The translations under genes and the position numbers were made by a program. The notes under the pieces were generated by a model that searched no databases, was not told the DNA's origin, and saw nothing but the letters and a program-made list of their open reading frames with translations. A stretch of DNA of 64,000 bases from Rugalucina vietnamica (lineage: Eukaryota; Mollusca; Bivalvia; Lucinida; Lucinidae). Of the stretch, positions 1-11,298 are shown piece after piece. Where the stretch lies: assembly GCA_964017185.1 (NCBI GenBank), contig OZ024871.1, positions 22,668,488 through 22,732,487 of the forward strand, read 5' to 3'. Each line of letters opens with the position of its first letter. The stretch's first letter is position 1.

Positions 1-336
1 GACATTTTTGCACCAAATTCAAGGTAGACATGATTTGAACATGCTGTGCTAAGGACCACTTATTGTCCGTTAAAAATACTGCCCGACATTTTCACTCCGA
101 CAATTGATACTGCCCGACATTTTCGCTCTGACATTTGGTTAAGTTTTTGCAGGCTGTTAAAATTGCTTTTCATCGAAATTACCTCCCTTTGAAATAAACC
201 AATAGTAAACTTTAACCATTTCTGAAAGCTTTTCCTTTTAATGTATTGAACCTTTTTTCATCACAAATCGTTGGGGCCTCAATTGAAATGTGTGGCTTCA
301 CTAGCTGCTGAAAAAAATCCCATCAGTTTCAAAGAA
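1..336. other. unassigned flank left of F1-a
   Basis: No ORF, exon or recognisable repeat end is visible. The first 130 bases hold a short imperfect repetition of a phrase ending in GCCCGACATTTT. The remainder is AT-rich and looks unique within the window. Confidence 0.4.
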
Positions 337-3300
337 CTAGAGGACCATTGGTCCTGTAGCTCACCTGAGAGATTATCACATTGTAAGCTCATGAGATTTT
401 AAATTAATTGAGAATCGACCAATGAAAGTCTATGCATGGACACTATTGACCCCCGGGGCATGGCCAAATTTGACCCAGGGGCATGACTGGCACAATTTAT
501 AATGGGGACTACCAAACATTGCTACATACAAAATATAGAAGCTCTGGGCCTTTTGGTTTCAGAGAAGAAGTTTTTTTTAGTTTTTCCCATTGTAAGTCTA
601 TGGAGACTATCTACCCCCGAGGCGTGGCCAAATTTGACCCCAGGGGCATGGCTGGCACAATTTATGTAGAGGACCATTAGCCATTGCCACATACAAAATA
701 TCAAAGCTGTGTGCCCTGTGGTTTCAGAGAAGAAGATTGTTGAATTTTTTTCCCATAGCAAGTTTATTGAGCCTAACAACCTCCGGGACCTGGCCAAATT
801 TGACCCCAGGGGCATGAATGGCACAATTTATGTAGAGGACCATTAGCCATTGCTACATACCAAATATCAAAGCTGTGGGCCTAGTGGTTTCAGAGAAGAA
901 GATTTTTTTTAGTTTTTCCTATTGTAAGTCTATGGAGACTATCGACCCCCGGGGCGTGGCCAAATTTGACCCCCGGGACATAATTGGCATAATTTATGTA
1001 GAGGACCATTAGCCATTGCCACATACAAAATATCAAAGCTGTGGGCCCTGTGGTTTCAGAGAAGAAGATTTTTGAATTTTTTTCCCATAGTACGTCTATG
1101 GAGACTATCAACCTCCGGGGCGTGGCCAAATTTGACCCCAGGGGCATGAATGGCACAATTTATGTAGAAGACCATTAGCCATTGCTACATACCAAATATC
1201 AAAGCTGTTGGCCTAGTGGTTTCAGAGAAGAAGATTTTTTTAGTTTTTTTCCTATTGTAGGTCTATGGAGACTATCGACCCCCGGGGCATGGCCAAATTT
1301 GACCCCAGGGGCATGATTGGCACAATTTATGTAGAGGACCATTAGCCATTGCCACGTACAAAATATCAAAGCTGTGGGCCCTGTGGTTTCAGAGAAGAAG
1401 ATTTTTTTATTTTTTCCCATAGTAAGTCTATGGAGACTATCAACCCCTGGGGCGTGGCCAAATTTGACCCCAGGGGCATGAATGGCACAATTTATGTAGA
1501 GGACCATTAGCCATTGCTACATACCAAATATCAAAGCTGTGGGCCTAGTGGTTTCAGAGAAGAAGATTTTTTCAGTTTTTCCAATTGTAAGTCTATGGAG
1601 ACTATCCACCCCCGGGGCATGGCCAAATTTGACCCCGGGGACATGATTGGCATAATTTATGTAGAGGACCATTAGCCATTGCCACATACAAAATATCAAA
1701 GCTGTGGGCCCTGTGGTTTCAGAGAAGAAGATTTTTGAATTTTTTTCCCATAGTAAGTCTATGGAGACTATCAACCTCCGGGGCGTGGCCAAATTTGACC
1801 CCAGGGGCATGAATGGCACAATTTATGTAGAAGACCATTAGCCATTGCTACATACCAAATATCAAAGCTGTTGGCCTAGTGGTTTCAGAGAAGAAGATTT
1901 TTTTAGTTTTTTTCCTATTGTAGGTCTATGGAGACTATCGACCCCCGGGGCATGGCCAAATTTGACCCCAGGGGCATGATTGGCACAATTTATGTAGAGG
2001 ACCATTAGCCATTGCCACATACAAAATATCAAAGCTGTGGGCCCTGTGGTTTCAGAGAAGAAGATTTTTTTATTTTTTCCCATAGCAAGTTTATTGAGCC
2101 TAACAACCTCCGGGACCTGGCCAAATTTGACCCCAGGGGCATGAATGGCACAATTTATGTAGAGGACCATTAGCCATTGCTACATACCAAATATCAAAGC
2201 TGTGGGCCTAGTGGTTTCAGAGAAGAAGATTTTTTTTAGTTTTTCCTATTGTAAGTCTATGGAGACTATCGACCCCCGGGGCGTGGCCAAATTTGACCCC
2301 CGGGACATAATTGGCATAATTTATGTAGAGGACCATTAGCCATTGCCACATACAAAATATCAAAGCTGTGGGCCCTGTGGTTTCAGAGAAGAAGATTTTT
2401 GAATTTTTTTCCCATAGTACGTCTATGGAGACTATCAACCTCCGGGGCGTGGCCAAATTTGACCCCAGGGGCATGAATGGCACAATTTATGTAGAAGACC
2501 ATTAGCCATTGCTACATACCAAATATCAAAGCTGTTGGCCTAGTGGTTTCAGAGAAGAAGATTTTTTTAGTTTTTTTCCTATTGTAGGTCTATGGAGACT
2601 ATCGACCCCCGGGGCATGGCCAAATTTGACCCCAGGGGCATGATTGGCACAATTTATGTAGAGGACCATTAGCCATTGCCACGTACAAAATATCAAAGCT
2701 GTGGGCCCTGTGGTTTCAGAGAAGAAGATTTTTTTATTTTTTCCCATAGTAAGTCTATGGAGACTATCAACCCCTGGGGCGTGGCCAAATTTGACCCCAG
2801 GGGCATGAATGGCACAATTTATGTAGAGGACCATTAGCCATTGCTACATACCAAATATCAAAGCTGTGGGCCTAGTGGTTTCAGAGAAGAAGATTTTTTC
2901 AGTTTTTCCAATTGTAAGTCTATGGAGACTATCCACCCCCGGGGCATGGCCAAATTTGACCCCGGGGACATGATTGGCATAATTTATGTAGAGGACCATT
3001 AGCCATTGCCACATACAAAATATCAAAGCTGTGGGCCCTGTGGTTTCAGAGAAGAAGATTTTTGAATTTTTTTCCCATAGTAAGTCTATGGAGACTATCA
3101 ACCTCCGGGGCGTGGCCAAATTTGACCCCAGGGGCATGAATGGCACAATTTATGTAGAAGACCATTAGCCATTGCTACATACCAAATATCAAAGCTGTTG
3201 GCCTAGTGGTTTCAGAGAAGAAGATTTTTTTAGTTTTTTTCCTATTGTAGGTCTATGGAGACTATCGACCCCCGGGGCATGGCCAAATTTGACCCCAGGG

Positions 3301-4143
3301 GCATGATTGGCACAATTTATGTAGAGGACCATTAGCCATTGCCACATACAAAATATCAAAGCTGTGGGCCCTGTGGTTTCAGAGAAGAAGATTTTTTTAT
3401 TTTTTCCCATAGTAAGTCTATGGAGACTATCAACCCCCGGGGCGTGGCCAAATTTGACCCCAGGGGCATGAATGGCACAATTTATGTAGAGGACCATTAG
3501 CCATTGCTACATACCAAATATCAAAGCTGTGGGCCTAGTGGTTTCAGAGAAGAAGATTTTTTTAGTTTTTCCAATTGTAAGTCTATGGAGACTATCCACC
3601 CCCGGGGCATGGCCAAATTTGACCCCAGGGGCATGGCTGGCACAATTTATGTAGAGGACCATTAGCCATTGCCACATACCAAATATCAAAGCTGTGGGCC
3701 CTTTGGTTTCAGAGAAGAAGATTTTTTAATTTTTTTTCCCATAGTAAGTCTATGGGGACTATCGACCCCCCGGGGCGTGACCAAATTTGACCCCAGGGGC
3801 ATGAATGGCACAATTTATGTAGAGGACCATTAGCCATTGCTACATACCAAATATCAAAGCTGTGGGCCTAGTGGTTTCAGAGAAGAAGATTTTTTTAGTT
3901 TTTCCCATTGTAAGTCTATGGGACCTATCTGTTGCCATGGAAACCACAATTTTGATACAATCTGCTCCAAAACCTAATGCCATCAATCCCCCAACCCAAT
4001 TATGGTTCACATTAAATTTGATCAAGATTAGCCTACTAGCTTCAGAAATATTCTTCTTTGAAATTGTGGACGGACGACGACGGACGACGGATGCCTGCCT
4101 ATCCTATAAGCTCACCTGTGAGCCTTCGGCTCAGGTGAGCTAA
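337..4143 (+). mobile_element. F1-a: hairpin-ended element with 166-bp tandem core
   Basis: The 5' end is CTAGAGGACCATTGGTCC, a small palindrome, followed by TGTAGCTCACCTGAGAG. The 3' end is a run of GACGGACGACGG, then a hairpin in which AGCTCACCTG pairs with CAGGTGAGCT over an inner GAGCC-TTC-GGCTC stem-loop, ending GAGCTAA. Between them are about 21 tandem units of about 166 bp. Recurring phrases are TTTCAGAGAAGAAGATTTTT, AAGTCTATGGAGAC and GTGGCCAAATTTGACCCC. Nothing codes for protein; the 100-codon minus-strand frames are by-products of the repeat. The ends match the other F1 copies exactly, so the boundaries are well supported. A non-autonomous Helitron-like element is the best guess at class. 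Confidence 0.75.
751..3404 (+). repeat. 1,327-bp higher-order repeat inside F1-a (two copies)
   Basis: Positions about 751-2077 recur at 2078-3404 with a constant shift of 1,327 bp, which is 8 units of 166 bp. Rare variants recur in step, for example TAGTACGTCTATGG at about 1087 and 2414, and the phrase TTATTGAGCC at about 762 and 2089. The shift is also the same for four separate frames starting at 890/2217, 1199/2526, 1517/2844 and 1862/3189. This points to a recent unequal exchange within the array. Confidence 0.85.
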
Positions 4144-4181
4144 AAATAAAAAAGGTAAATTCACTGTCAGTATAAAAAGTA

Positions 4182-4342
4182 ACTGAGTGGCCGCCTATTG
4201 AGAAATAACTGCTCACTCGGCTTACGATATGTTTTCTAAGTATAAATATCTAATTGTCAATTTAGTTTTTTTCCCACTTCGGTTTTTGGAGTGGGAGTTT
4301 CTGATTGCACCTTTTCCTGATCATTGCCTTCTTGTATCTTTT
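4182..4342 (-). repeat. fragment of element X between two F1 copies
   Basis: The stretch containing GTAACTGAGTGG, CTCGGCTTACG and TTTTTGGAGTGGGAG is the reverse complement of about 62,535-62,700 inside element X, with moderate divergence. It forms most of the spacer between F1-a and F1-b. Confidence 0.6.
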
Positions 4343-4348
4343 CCAACA

Positions 4349-6994
4349 CTAGAGGACCATTGGTCCTGTAGCTCACCTGAGAGATTATCACATTGTAAGC
4401 TCATGAGATTTAAATTACCAATGAAAGTCTATGCATGGACACTATTGACCCCCGGGGCATGGCCAAATTTGACCCAGGGGCATGACTGGCACAATTTATA
4501 ATGGGGACTACCAAACATTGCTACATACAAAATATAGAAGCTCTGGCCTTTTGGTTTCAGAGAAGAAGATTTTTTTAGTTTTTCCCATTGTAAGTCTATG
4601 GAGACTATCTACCCCCGGGGCGTAGCCAAATTTGACCCCAGGGGCATGGCTGGCATAATTTATGTAGAAGACCATTAGCCATTGCCACATACAAAATATC
4701 AAAGCTGTGTGCCCTGTGGTTTCAGAGAAGAAGATTTTTGATTTTTTTTACCCATAGCAAGTCTATTGAGACTATCAACCTCCGGGGCCTGGCCAAATTT
4801 GACCCCAGGGGCATGAATGGCACAATTTATGTAGAGGACCATTAGCCATTGCTACATACCAAATAACAAAGCTGTGGGCCTAGTGGTTTCAGAGAAGAAG
4901 GTTTTTTTAGTTTTTCCTATTGTAGGTCTATGGAGACTATCGACCCCCGGGGCGTGGCCAAATTTGACCCCGGGGACATGATTGGCTCAATTTATGTAGA
5001 GGACCATTAGCCATTGCCACATACAAAATATCAAAGCTGTGGGCCCTGTGGTTTCAGAGAAGAAGATTTTTGAATTTTTTTCCCATAGTAAGTCTATGTA
5101 GACTATCCACCCCCGGGGCGTGGCCAAATTTGACCCCAGGGGCATGAATGGCACAATTTATGTAGAGGATCATTAGCCATTGCTACATACCAAATATCAA
5201 AGCTGTTGGCCTAGTGGTTTCAGAGAAGAAGATTTTTTTAGTTTTTTTCCTATTGTAGGTCTATGGAGACTATCGACCCCCGGGGCGTGGCCAAATTTGA
5301 CCCCAGGGGCATGATTGGCACAATTTATGTAGAGGACCATTAGCCATTGCCACATACCAAATATCAAAGCTGTGGGCCCTGTGGTTTCAGAGAAGAAGAT
5401 TTTTTAATTTTTTTCCCATAGTAAGTCTATGGAGACTATCAACCCCCAGGGTGTGGCCAAATTTGACCCCAGGGGCATGAATGGCACAATTTATGTAGAG
5501 GACCATTAGCCATTGCTACATACCAAATATCAAAGCTGTGGGCCCAGTGGTTTCAGAGAAGAAGATTTTTTTAGTTTTTCCAATTGTAAGTCTATGGAGA
5601 CTATCCACCCCCGTGGCGTGGCCAAATTTGACCCCAGGGGCATGGCTGGCACAATTTATGTAGAGGACCATTAGCCATTGCTACAGACCAAATATCAAAG
5701 CTGTGGGCCCTGTGGTTTCAGAGAAGAAGATTTTTGAATTTTTTTCCCATAGTAAGTCTATGGAGACTATCGACCCCCGGAGCGTGGCCAAATTTGACCC
5801 CAGGGGCATGAATGGCACAATTTATGTAGAGGACCATTAGCCATTGCTACATACCAAATATCAAAGCTGTGGGCCCTGTGGTTTCAGAGAAGAAGATTTT
5901 TTAATTTTTTTCCCATAGTAAGTCTATGGAGACTATCCACCCCCGGGGCGTGGCCAAATTTGACCCCAGGGGCATGAATGGCACAATTTATGTAGAGGAT
6001 CATTAGCCATTGCTACATACCAAATATCAAAGCTGTTGGCCTAGTGGTTTCAGAGAAGAAGATTTTTTTAGTTTTTTTCCTATTGTAGGTCTATGGAGAC
6101 TATCGACCCCCGGGGCGTGGCCAAATTTGACCCCAGGGGCATGATTGGCACAATTTATGTAGAGGACCATTAGCCATTGCCACATACCAAATATCAAAGC
6201 TGTGGGCCCTGTGGTTTCAGAGAAGAAGATTTTTTAATTTTTTTCCCATAGTAAGTCTATGGAGACTATCAACCCCCAGGGCGTGGCCAAATTTGACCCC
6301 AGGGGCATGAATGGCACAATTTATGTAGAGGAACATTAGCCATTGCTACATACCAAATATCAAAGCTGTGGGCCCAGTGGTTTCAGAGAAGAAGATTTTT
6401 TTAGTTTTTCCAATTGTAAGTCTATGGAGACTATCCACCCCCGGGGCGTGGCCAAATTTGACCCCAGGGGCATGGCTGGCACAATTTATGTAGAGGACCA
6501 TTAGCCATTGCCACATACCAAATATCAAAGCTGTGGGCCCTGTGGTTTCAGAGAAGAAGATTTTTGAATTTTTTTCCCATAGTAAGTCTATGGAGACTAT
6601 CGACCCCCGGAGCGTGGCCAAATTTGACCCCAGGGGCATGAATGGCACAATTTATGTAGAGGACCATTAGCCATTGCTACATACCAAATATCAAAGCTGT
6701 GGGCCTAGTGGTTTCAGAGAAGAAGATTTTTTTAGTTTTTCCCATTGTAAGTCTATGGGACCTATCTGTTGCCATGGAAACCACAATTTTGATACAATCT
6801 GCTCCAAAACCTAATGCCATCAATCCCCCAACCCAATTATGGTTCACATTAAATTTGATCAAGATCGGCCTACTAGCTTCAGAAATATTCTTCTTTGAAA
6901 TTGTGGACGGACGACGACGGACGACAGACGACGGACGACGGATGCCTGCCTATCCTATAAGCTCACCTGTGAGCCTTCGGCTCAGGTGAGCTAA
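4349..6994 (+). mobile_element. F1-b: hairpin-ended element with 166-bp tandem core
   Basis: It has the same 5' end (CTAGAGGACCATTGGTCC) and the same first 130 bp as F1-a, and the same last 350 bp. Those include a non-repetitive tail with CCATGGAAACCACAATTTTG, the GACGG run, the TTC-loop hairpin and the GAGCTAA end. The core has about 14 units of 166 bp against about 21 in F1-a. The two copies therefore differ mainly by repeat number. No coding capacity is seen. Confidence 0.75.
5161..6690 (+). repeat. 830-bp higher-order repeat inside F1-b
   Basis: The phrase TGTAGAGGATCATTAGCC occurs at 5161 and 5991, a shift of 830 bp or 5 units. The variant CCCCCGGAGCGTGG recurs at about 5774 and 6604 with the same shift. 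The repeat period differs from the 8-unit period in F1-a, so the two arrays have rearranged independently. Confidence 0.75.
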
Positions 6995-7139
6995 AAATGA
7001 CAAACAATTTGTATTAAATGGAATTTTCCACAGAAACCATTGTTAATTAATGTCACAAAAAGCCTTGGACCTGTAAAGATCACTCCAATGTGTTGTTCAA
7101 GTAGGAAAATTTGAGTTATTTCGAAATTAAACTAGAATT
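6995..7139. other. short spacer between F1-b and F2
   Basis: AT-rich sequence with no recognised feature. Confidence 0.4.
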
Positions 7140-9061
7140 GTCAGAGGATCTGACTATAGCCCCGCTTCTAAGCTTTTTGCTAGGGAGAGACAAACAATGA
7201 CGGGCAACAATGCCAAGTTAGATCTTGTTAATGTTGATGCACATAAAAAGATTGGTCAGATTCTGACAATTTGTTCTTAAGGTATTGAGCAGAAACAAAA
7301 TTCTGGCATCAATCAAGGGCCAAAACTCTAAGATTTTGCAAAAAATGACAGGCAACAATCCCAAGCTAGATCTTGTCAATGTTGATGTGCATACAAAATT
7401 TGGTCAGATTCTGTCAATTCATTCTCAATATATTGAGTGGAATCTATATTCTGACGTCAATCAAGAGCTGTTACTCCGTCAAAATTTTGCGAAAAGTAAC
7501 AGGCAACATTGCCATGCTAGATCATGTCAATGTTGATGTGCATATAAAATCTGGTCAGATTCTATCAATTTGTTCTCGAGATATTGAGCGGAAACAAAAT
7601 TCTGACCTCAATCAAGGGCCATAACTGCGTCAAAATTTTGCGAAAAATGACGGGCAAAAATCCCAAGCTAGATCTTAACAATGTTGATGCGCATATTAAT
7701 TTTGGTCAGATTCTGTCAATTTGTTCTCCAGATATTGAGCGGAAACGAAATTCTGACGTCAACCAAGGGCCATAACTCCGTCCAAATTTTGCGAAAAATG
7801 ACGGGCAACAATCTCAAGCTAGATCATGTCAATGTTGATGTGCATATAAAATTTGGTCAGATTCTATCAATTTGTTCTCGAGATATTGAGCGGAAACGAA
7901 ATTCTGGCGTCAACCAAGGGCCATAACTCTGTCCAAATTTTGCAAAAAAAATGACAGGCAACAATCTCAAGCTAGATCATGTCAATGTTGATGTGCATAT
8001 AAAATTTGGTCAGATTCTATCAATTTGTTCTCAAGATATTGAGCGGAAACGAAATTCTGACGTCAATCAAGGGCCATAACTCCGTCAAAATTTTGCGAAA
8101 AATGACAGGCAACAAACCCAAGCTAGATCTTGTCAATGTTAATGTGCATACAAAATTTGGTCAGATTCTGTCCATCGGTTCTCGAGATATTGAGCGGAAA
8201 CGAAATTAGGACGTCAATCAAGGGCCTTAACTCCGTCAAAATTTTGCGAAAAATGACGGGCAACAATCCCAAGGTAGATGTTGTCAATGTTGATGTGCAT
8301 ACAAAATTTGATCAGATTCTGTCAATTTGTTCTCGAGATATTGAGCGGAAACAAAATTCTGACATCAATCAAGGGCCGTAACTCCGTCAAACTTTTGTGA
8401 AAAATGACGGGTAACAATCCCAAGCTAGATCTTGTCAATGATGACGGGCATACAAAATTTGGTCGGATTCTGTCAATTCGTTCTCAAGATATTGAGCGGA
8501 AACGAAATTCTGACGTCAATCAAGGGCCGTAACTCCGTCAAAATTTTGCGAAAAATGACGGGTAACAATCCCAAGCTAGATCTTGTCAATGTTGATGTGC
8601 ACACAAAATTTGGTCGGATTCTGTCAATTCGTTCTCAAGATATTGAGCGGAAACGAAATTCTGACGTCAATTAAGGGCCGTAACTCCGTCAAAATTTTGC
8701 AAAAAATGACGGGTAACAATCCCAAGCTAGATCTTGTCAATGTTGATGTGTACACAAAATTTGGCCGGATTCTGTCAATTCGTTCTCAAGATATTGAGCG
8801 GAAACGAAATTCTGACGTCAATCAAGGGCAGTAACTCTGTCAAAATTTTGCGAAAAATGACGGTCAACAATCCCAAGCTAGATCTTGTCAATGTTAATGT
8901 ACATACAAAATTTGGTCAGATTCTGTAAACTGGTTCTCAAGATATTGAGTGGAAATGAAATTTGGACGGAATAACGGAATAACGGAATAACGGAAGGACG
9001 GAACGACGGAAGGACATGGTGAATCCAGTATAGCCCCACTTTTTCAAAGCGGGGCTATAAT
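7140..9061 (+). mobile_element. F2: hairpin-ended element with 151-bp tandem core
   Basis: The 5' end is a perfect palindrome, GTCAGA-GGA-TCTGAC (7140-7154), followed at once by TATAGCCCCGC. The core is about 11-12 tandem units of 151 bp; three successive starts lie at 8432, 8583 and 8734. Each unit carries GGGCCATAACTCCGTCAAAA and GATATTGAGCGGAAACGAAA. After the core come GGAATAAC steps and GACGGAACGACGGAAGGAC, then a terminal hairpin in which TATAGCCCC pairs with GGGGCTATA. The order of parts is the same as in F1. The 60-80 codon frames in the core overlap each other in register with the repeat and are not genes. Confidence 0.65.
9029..9059 (+). other. 3' terminal hairpin of F2 with TTC loop
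   Basis: TATAGCCCC (9029-9037) pairs with GGGGCTATA (9051-9059). The inner stem is CTTT-TTC-AAAG (9039-9049). The left arm repeats the motif found just inside the 5' end of the element. Confidence 0.75.
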
Positions 9062-9693
9062 AAGCAATACAATAAAATGTCTTAAAGACTTGGTCTTCAA
9101 ACTTTAAAATTGTTAATTCATAAAACTACAGTAACACTATAAAAGTGATGTGATTTGGAAAAAACATTATTTTGACCCCTTGCATGCTTTATGGGCTGTC
9201 ATTAAAATCCTTCACTTTTCGCATACCTAATGTGTAATTGATCAGACTTCAATACATACCAAACACTTTTAAAAGCAGCAATAATTCTGGCTCCAAAATA
9301 CCTTGGTAGAAAATCTCTTGCCAGGCCAAAACTAGCGAGACATGAATTTTCTGCGGGGAAAACTGGCAAAATGGTTTGTGAAAATAACTGTTTTGTATAT
9401 GATATTTCCTCCCATTTAGCCAATTTCAATGAGATTTTCTGCCAAAAATCGAGAGAATCTCTCACAATCTCCCCAGAGAATAATCCCTGCAGTAAAGTAT
9501 TACACACCTATACCCGAACAGACTATCTACAAAACAGAGTAAAGTTACTTTTAGCTTCGAGTATATATCTCTATCCACAAACTTTATAACAAGTGTACAA
9601 TAGTTCATATTAAACAAGTATCCCAAGGGCAACGATCACTCACCTGAGAGTCAACAAGTATAGTCACTGGACAAAGTGATTTATTTTTATTTA
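9062..9693. other. no recognised feature
   Basis: Mostly unique AT-rich sequence. A 101-codon minus-strand frame at 9202-9507 has no familiar domain, and the opposite strand is also open for 72 codons, so I do not call a gene. Confidence 0.4.
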
Positions 9694-10582
9694 TTAGCTC
9701 ACCTGAGCCGTTAGGCTCACAAGGTGAGCTTATAGGATGGCCATGATCTGGCGTCTATCCGTCCGTCCTTCGTCCACCATTTTCAAAGATCTTCTTCTCT
9801 GAAACCGCTTGGCCAATCAAAGCCAAATTTTATATGAAGCATCTATAGGAAGGGGGAACCAATGTGTTTATAAACAATCCAGGTCACATGACCAAGATGG
9901 CCGCCATGCCCATATATGGTAAAAACCCTTCAAAATTATTCTTCTCCGGAACAACTGGACCGATTTCAACGAAACTTGGCATGAAGCATCGGGGACTAGA
10001 GTACTACTATGTGTTTATAAATTATGACCTTTGGATGACCTTGACCTATTTTACGGCAAGGTCAACATAGGTCGCCCATGCATTTGAATGGGGAAATATA
10101 CATGTATATTACAAAAATATTCAAAGATCTTCTTCTCTGAAACCACTTGGCCAATCAAAGCCCAATTTTATAGGAAGCATCTATGGGAAGGGGGAATCAA
10201 TGTGTTTATAAACAATCCAGGTCATATGACCAAGATGGCCGCCATGCCCATATATGGTATAAACCCTTCAAAAATCTTCTTCTCCGGTGGACCAATTTCG
10301 AAGAAACTTGGCATGAAGCATCGATGACTCAAGTACTACAATGTATGTATAAATCATGACCCTGTGATGACCTTGACCTATTTCAAGGCAAGGTCAACAT
10401 GGGTTGCCTAACTGTTAAAATGTCATTTGAAGGGAAAAACTTGGATGGACAGTATATTGATTATTCTGAGAAAAAAAAATGGCCCAAGGGCTTCATCTGC
10501 CCCTATACTGGGACTAGTTTCTATAACATTCGTATATACAGCAGATCTCAGGTGAGCGTTTACAGGACCATTGGTCCTCTGG
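9694..10582 (-). mobile_element. F1-c: hairpin-ended element, 450-bp type core
   Basis: Read on the minus strand, the element runs from CCAGAGGACCAATGGTCC at 10,582 to GAGCTAA at 9,694. It carries the GACGG-like run and a terminal hairpin with inner GAGCC-TAAC-GGCTC, a loop variant. The core is about two units with TGACCTTGACCTATTTTACG, CCATATATGG, GGCGGCCATCTTGGTCATG and TTTCAGAGAAGAAGATCTTT. At 889 bp it is the shortest complete F1 copy here. No coding capacity. Confidence 0.75.
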
Positions 10583-11298
10583 GGTTTTTTTTACCATAAA
10601 TAGGTAAACGGCCATCTTGGTCATGTTTCAGGTCTATGGCTGCAATAGTTACCATAGGATCATTGGTCCTGTAAACGCTTACCTGCAGAGACCTAGTTGT
10701 CACTTTTTCCCATGTTTCCATGTTTGCCTATGTTTCCAAAATTGACCTTGACCTAAATTAATCACATACCTTCATCTACTCTATTATTTGTTTGCATCTA
10801 TCACTTTTCAGGTCTCAGGCTGCAATAGTTTTCAAAAAATCCATAATTTTCACTTTTTCCCATGTAAAAGCCTATGTTTCCAAAATTGACCTTGCCATAT
10901 ATCAGGTCAAGGTCATCCTAGGGACATCATTTTATCAAACTTAGATGGGCTGTAGTCCCAAATGCTACATACCAAGTTTCTTGAAAATCGGCCTGCCGGT
11001 TCAGGAGAATATTTTTGAGTGGTTTTTACCATATATGGGCGTGGCGGCAATCTTGGTCATGTGACCTGGATTTTGTGATCTAACTTTCATTACCCCTACC
11101 CATGGATGCTGCATATAAAATTTCACTTTGATTGGCCAAGCGGTTTCAGAGAAGATCTTTGAAAAGTGTATGGACGACAGACAGGCCAAGGTCAAGAGAT
11201 GACCTTGACCTAAATTAATCACATACCTGTCCTTCATCTACTCCATTAGTTGTTTGCATATGCCACTTTTCAGGTCTTAGGCTGCAATAGTTTTCAAA

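Noticed and set aside
522..6862. Series of 60-102 codon minus-strand frames with similar products
   Set aside because: They recur in step with the 166-bp and 1,327-bp repeat periods, the unit length is not a multiple of three, and the frames have no domain. They are by-products of the tandem repeat.
7285..8928. Overlapping plus-strand frames of 60-83 codons in F2
   Set aside because: Each is the same repeat read in register; 151 bp is not a multiple of three and adjacent frames overlap. No sign of selection on protein.
337..9061. CRISPR-like repeat arrays
   Set aside because: The units are contiguous 150-166 bp tandem repeats without unique spacers, in a eukaryotic context.
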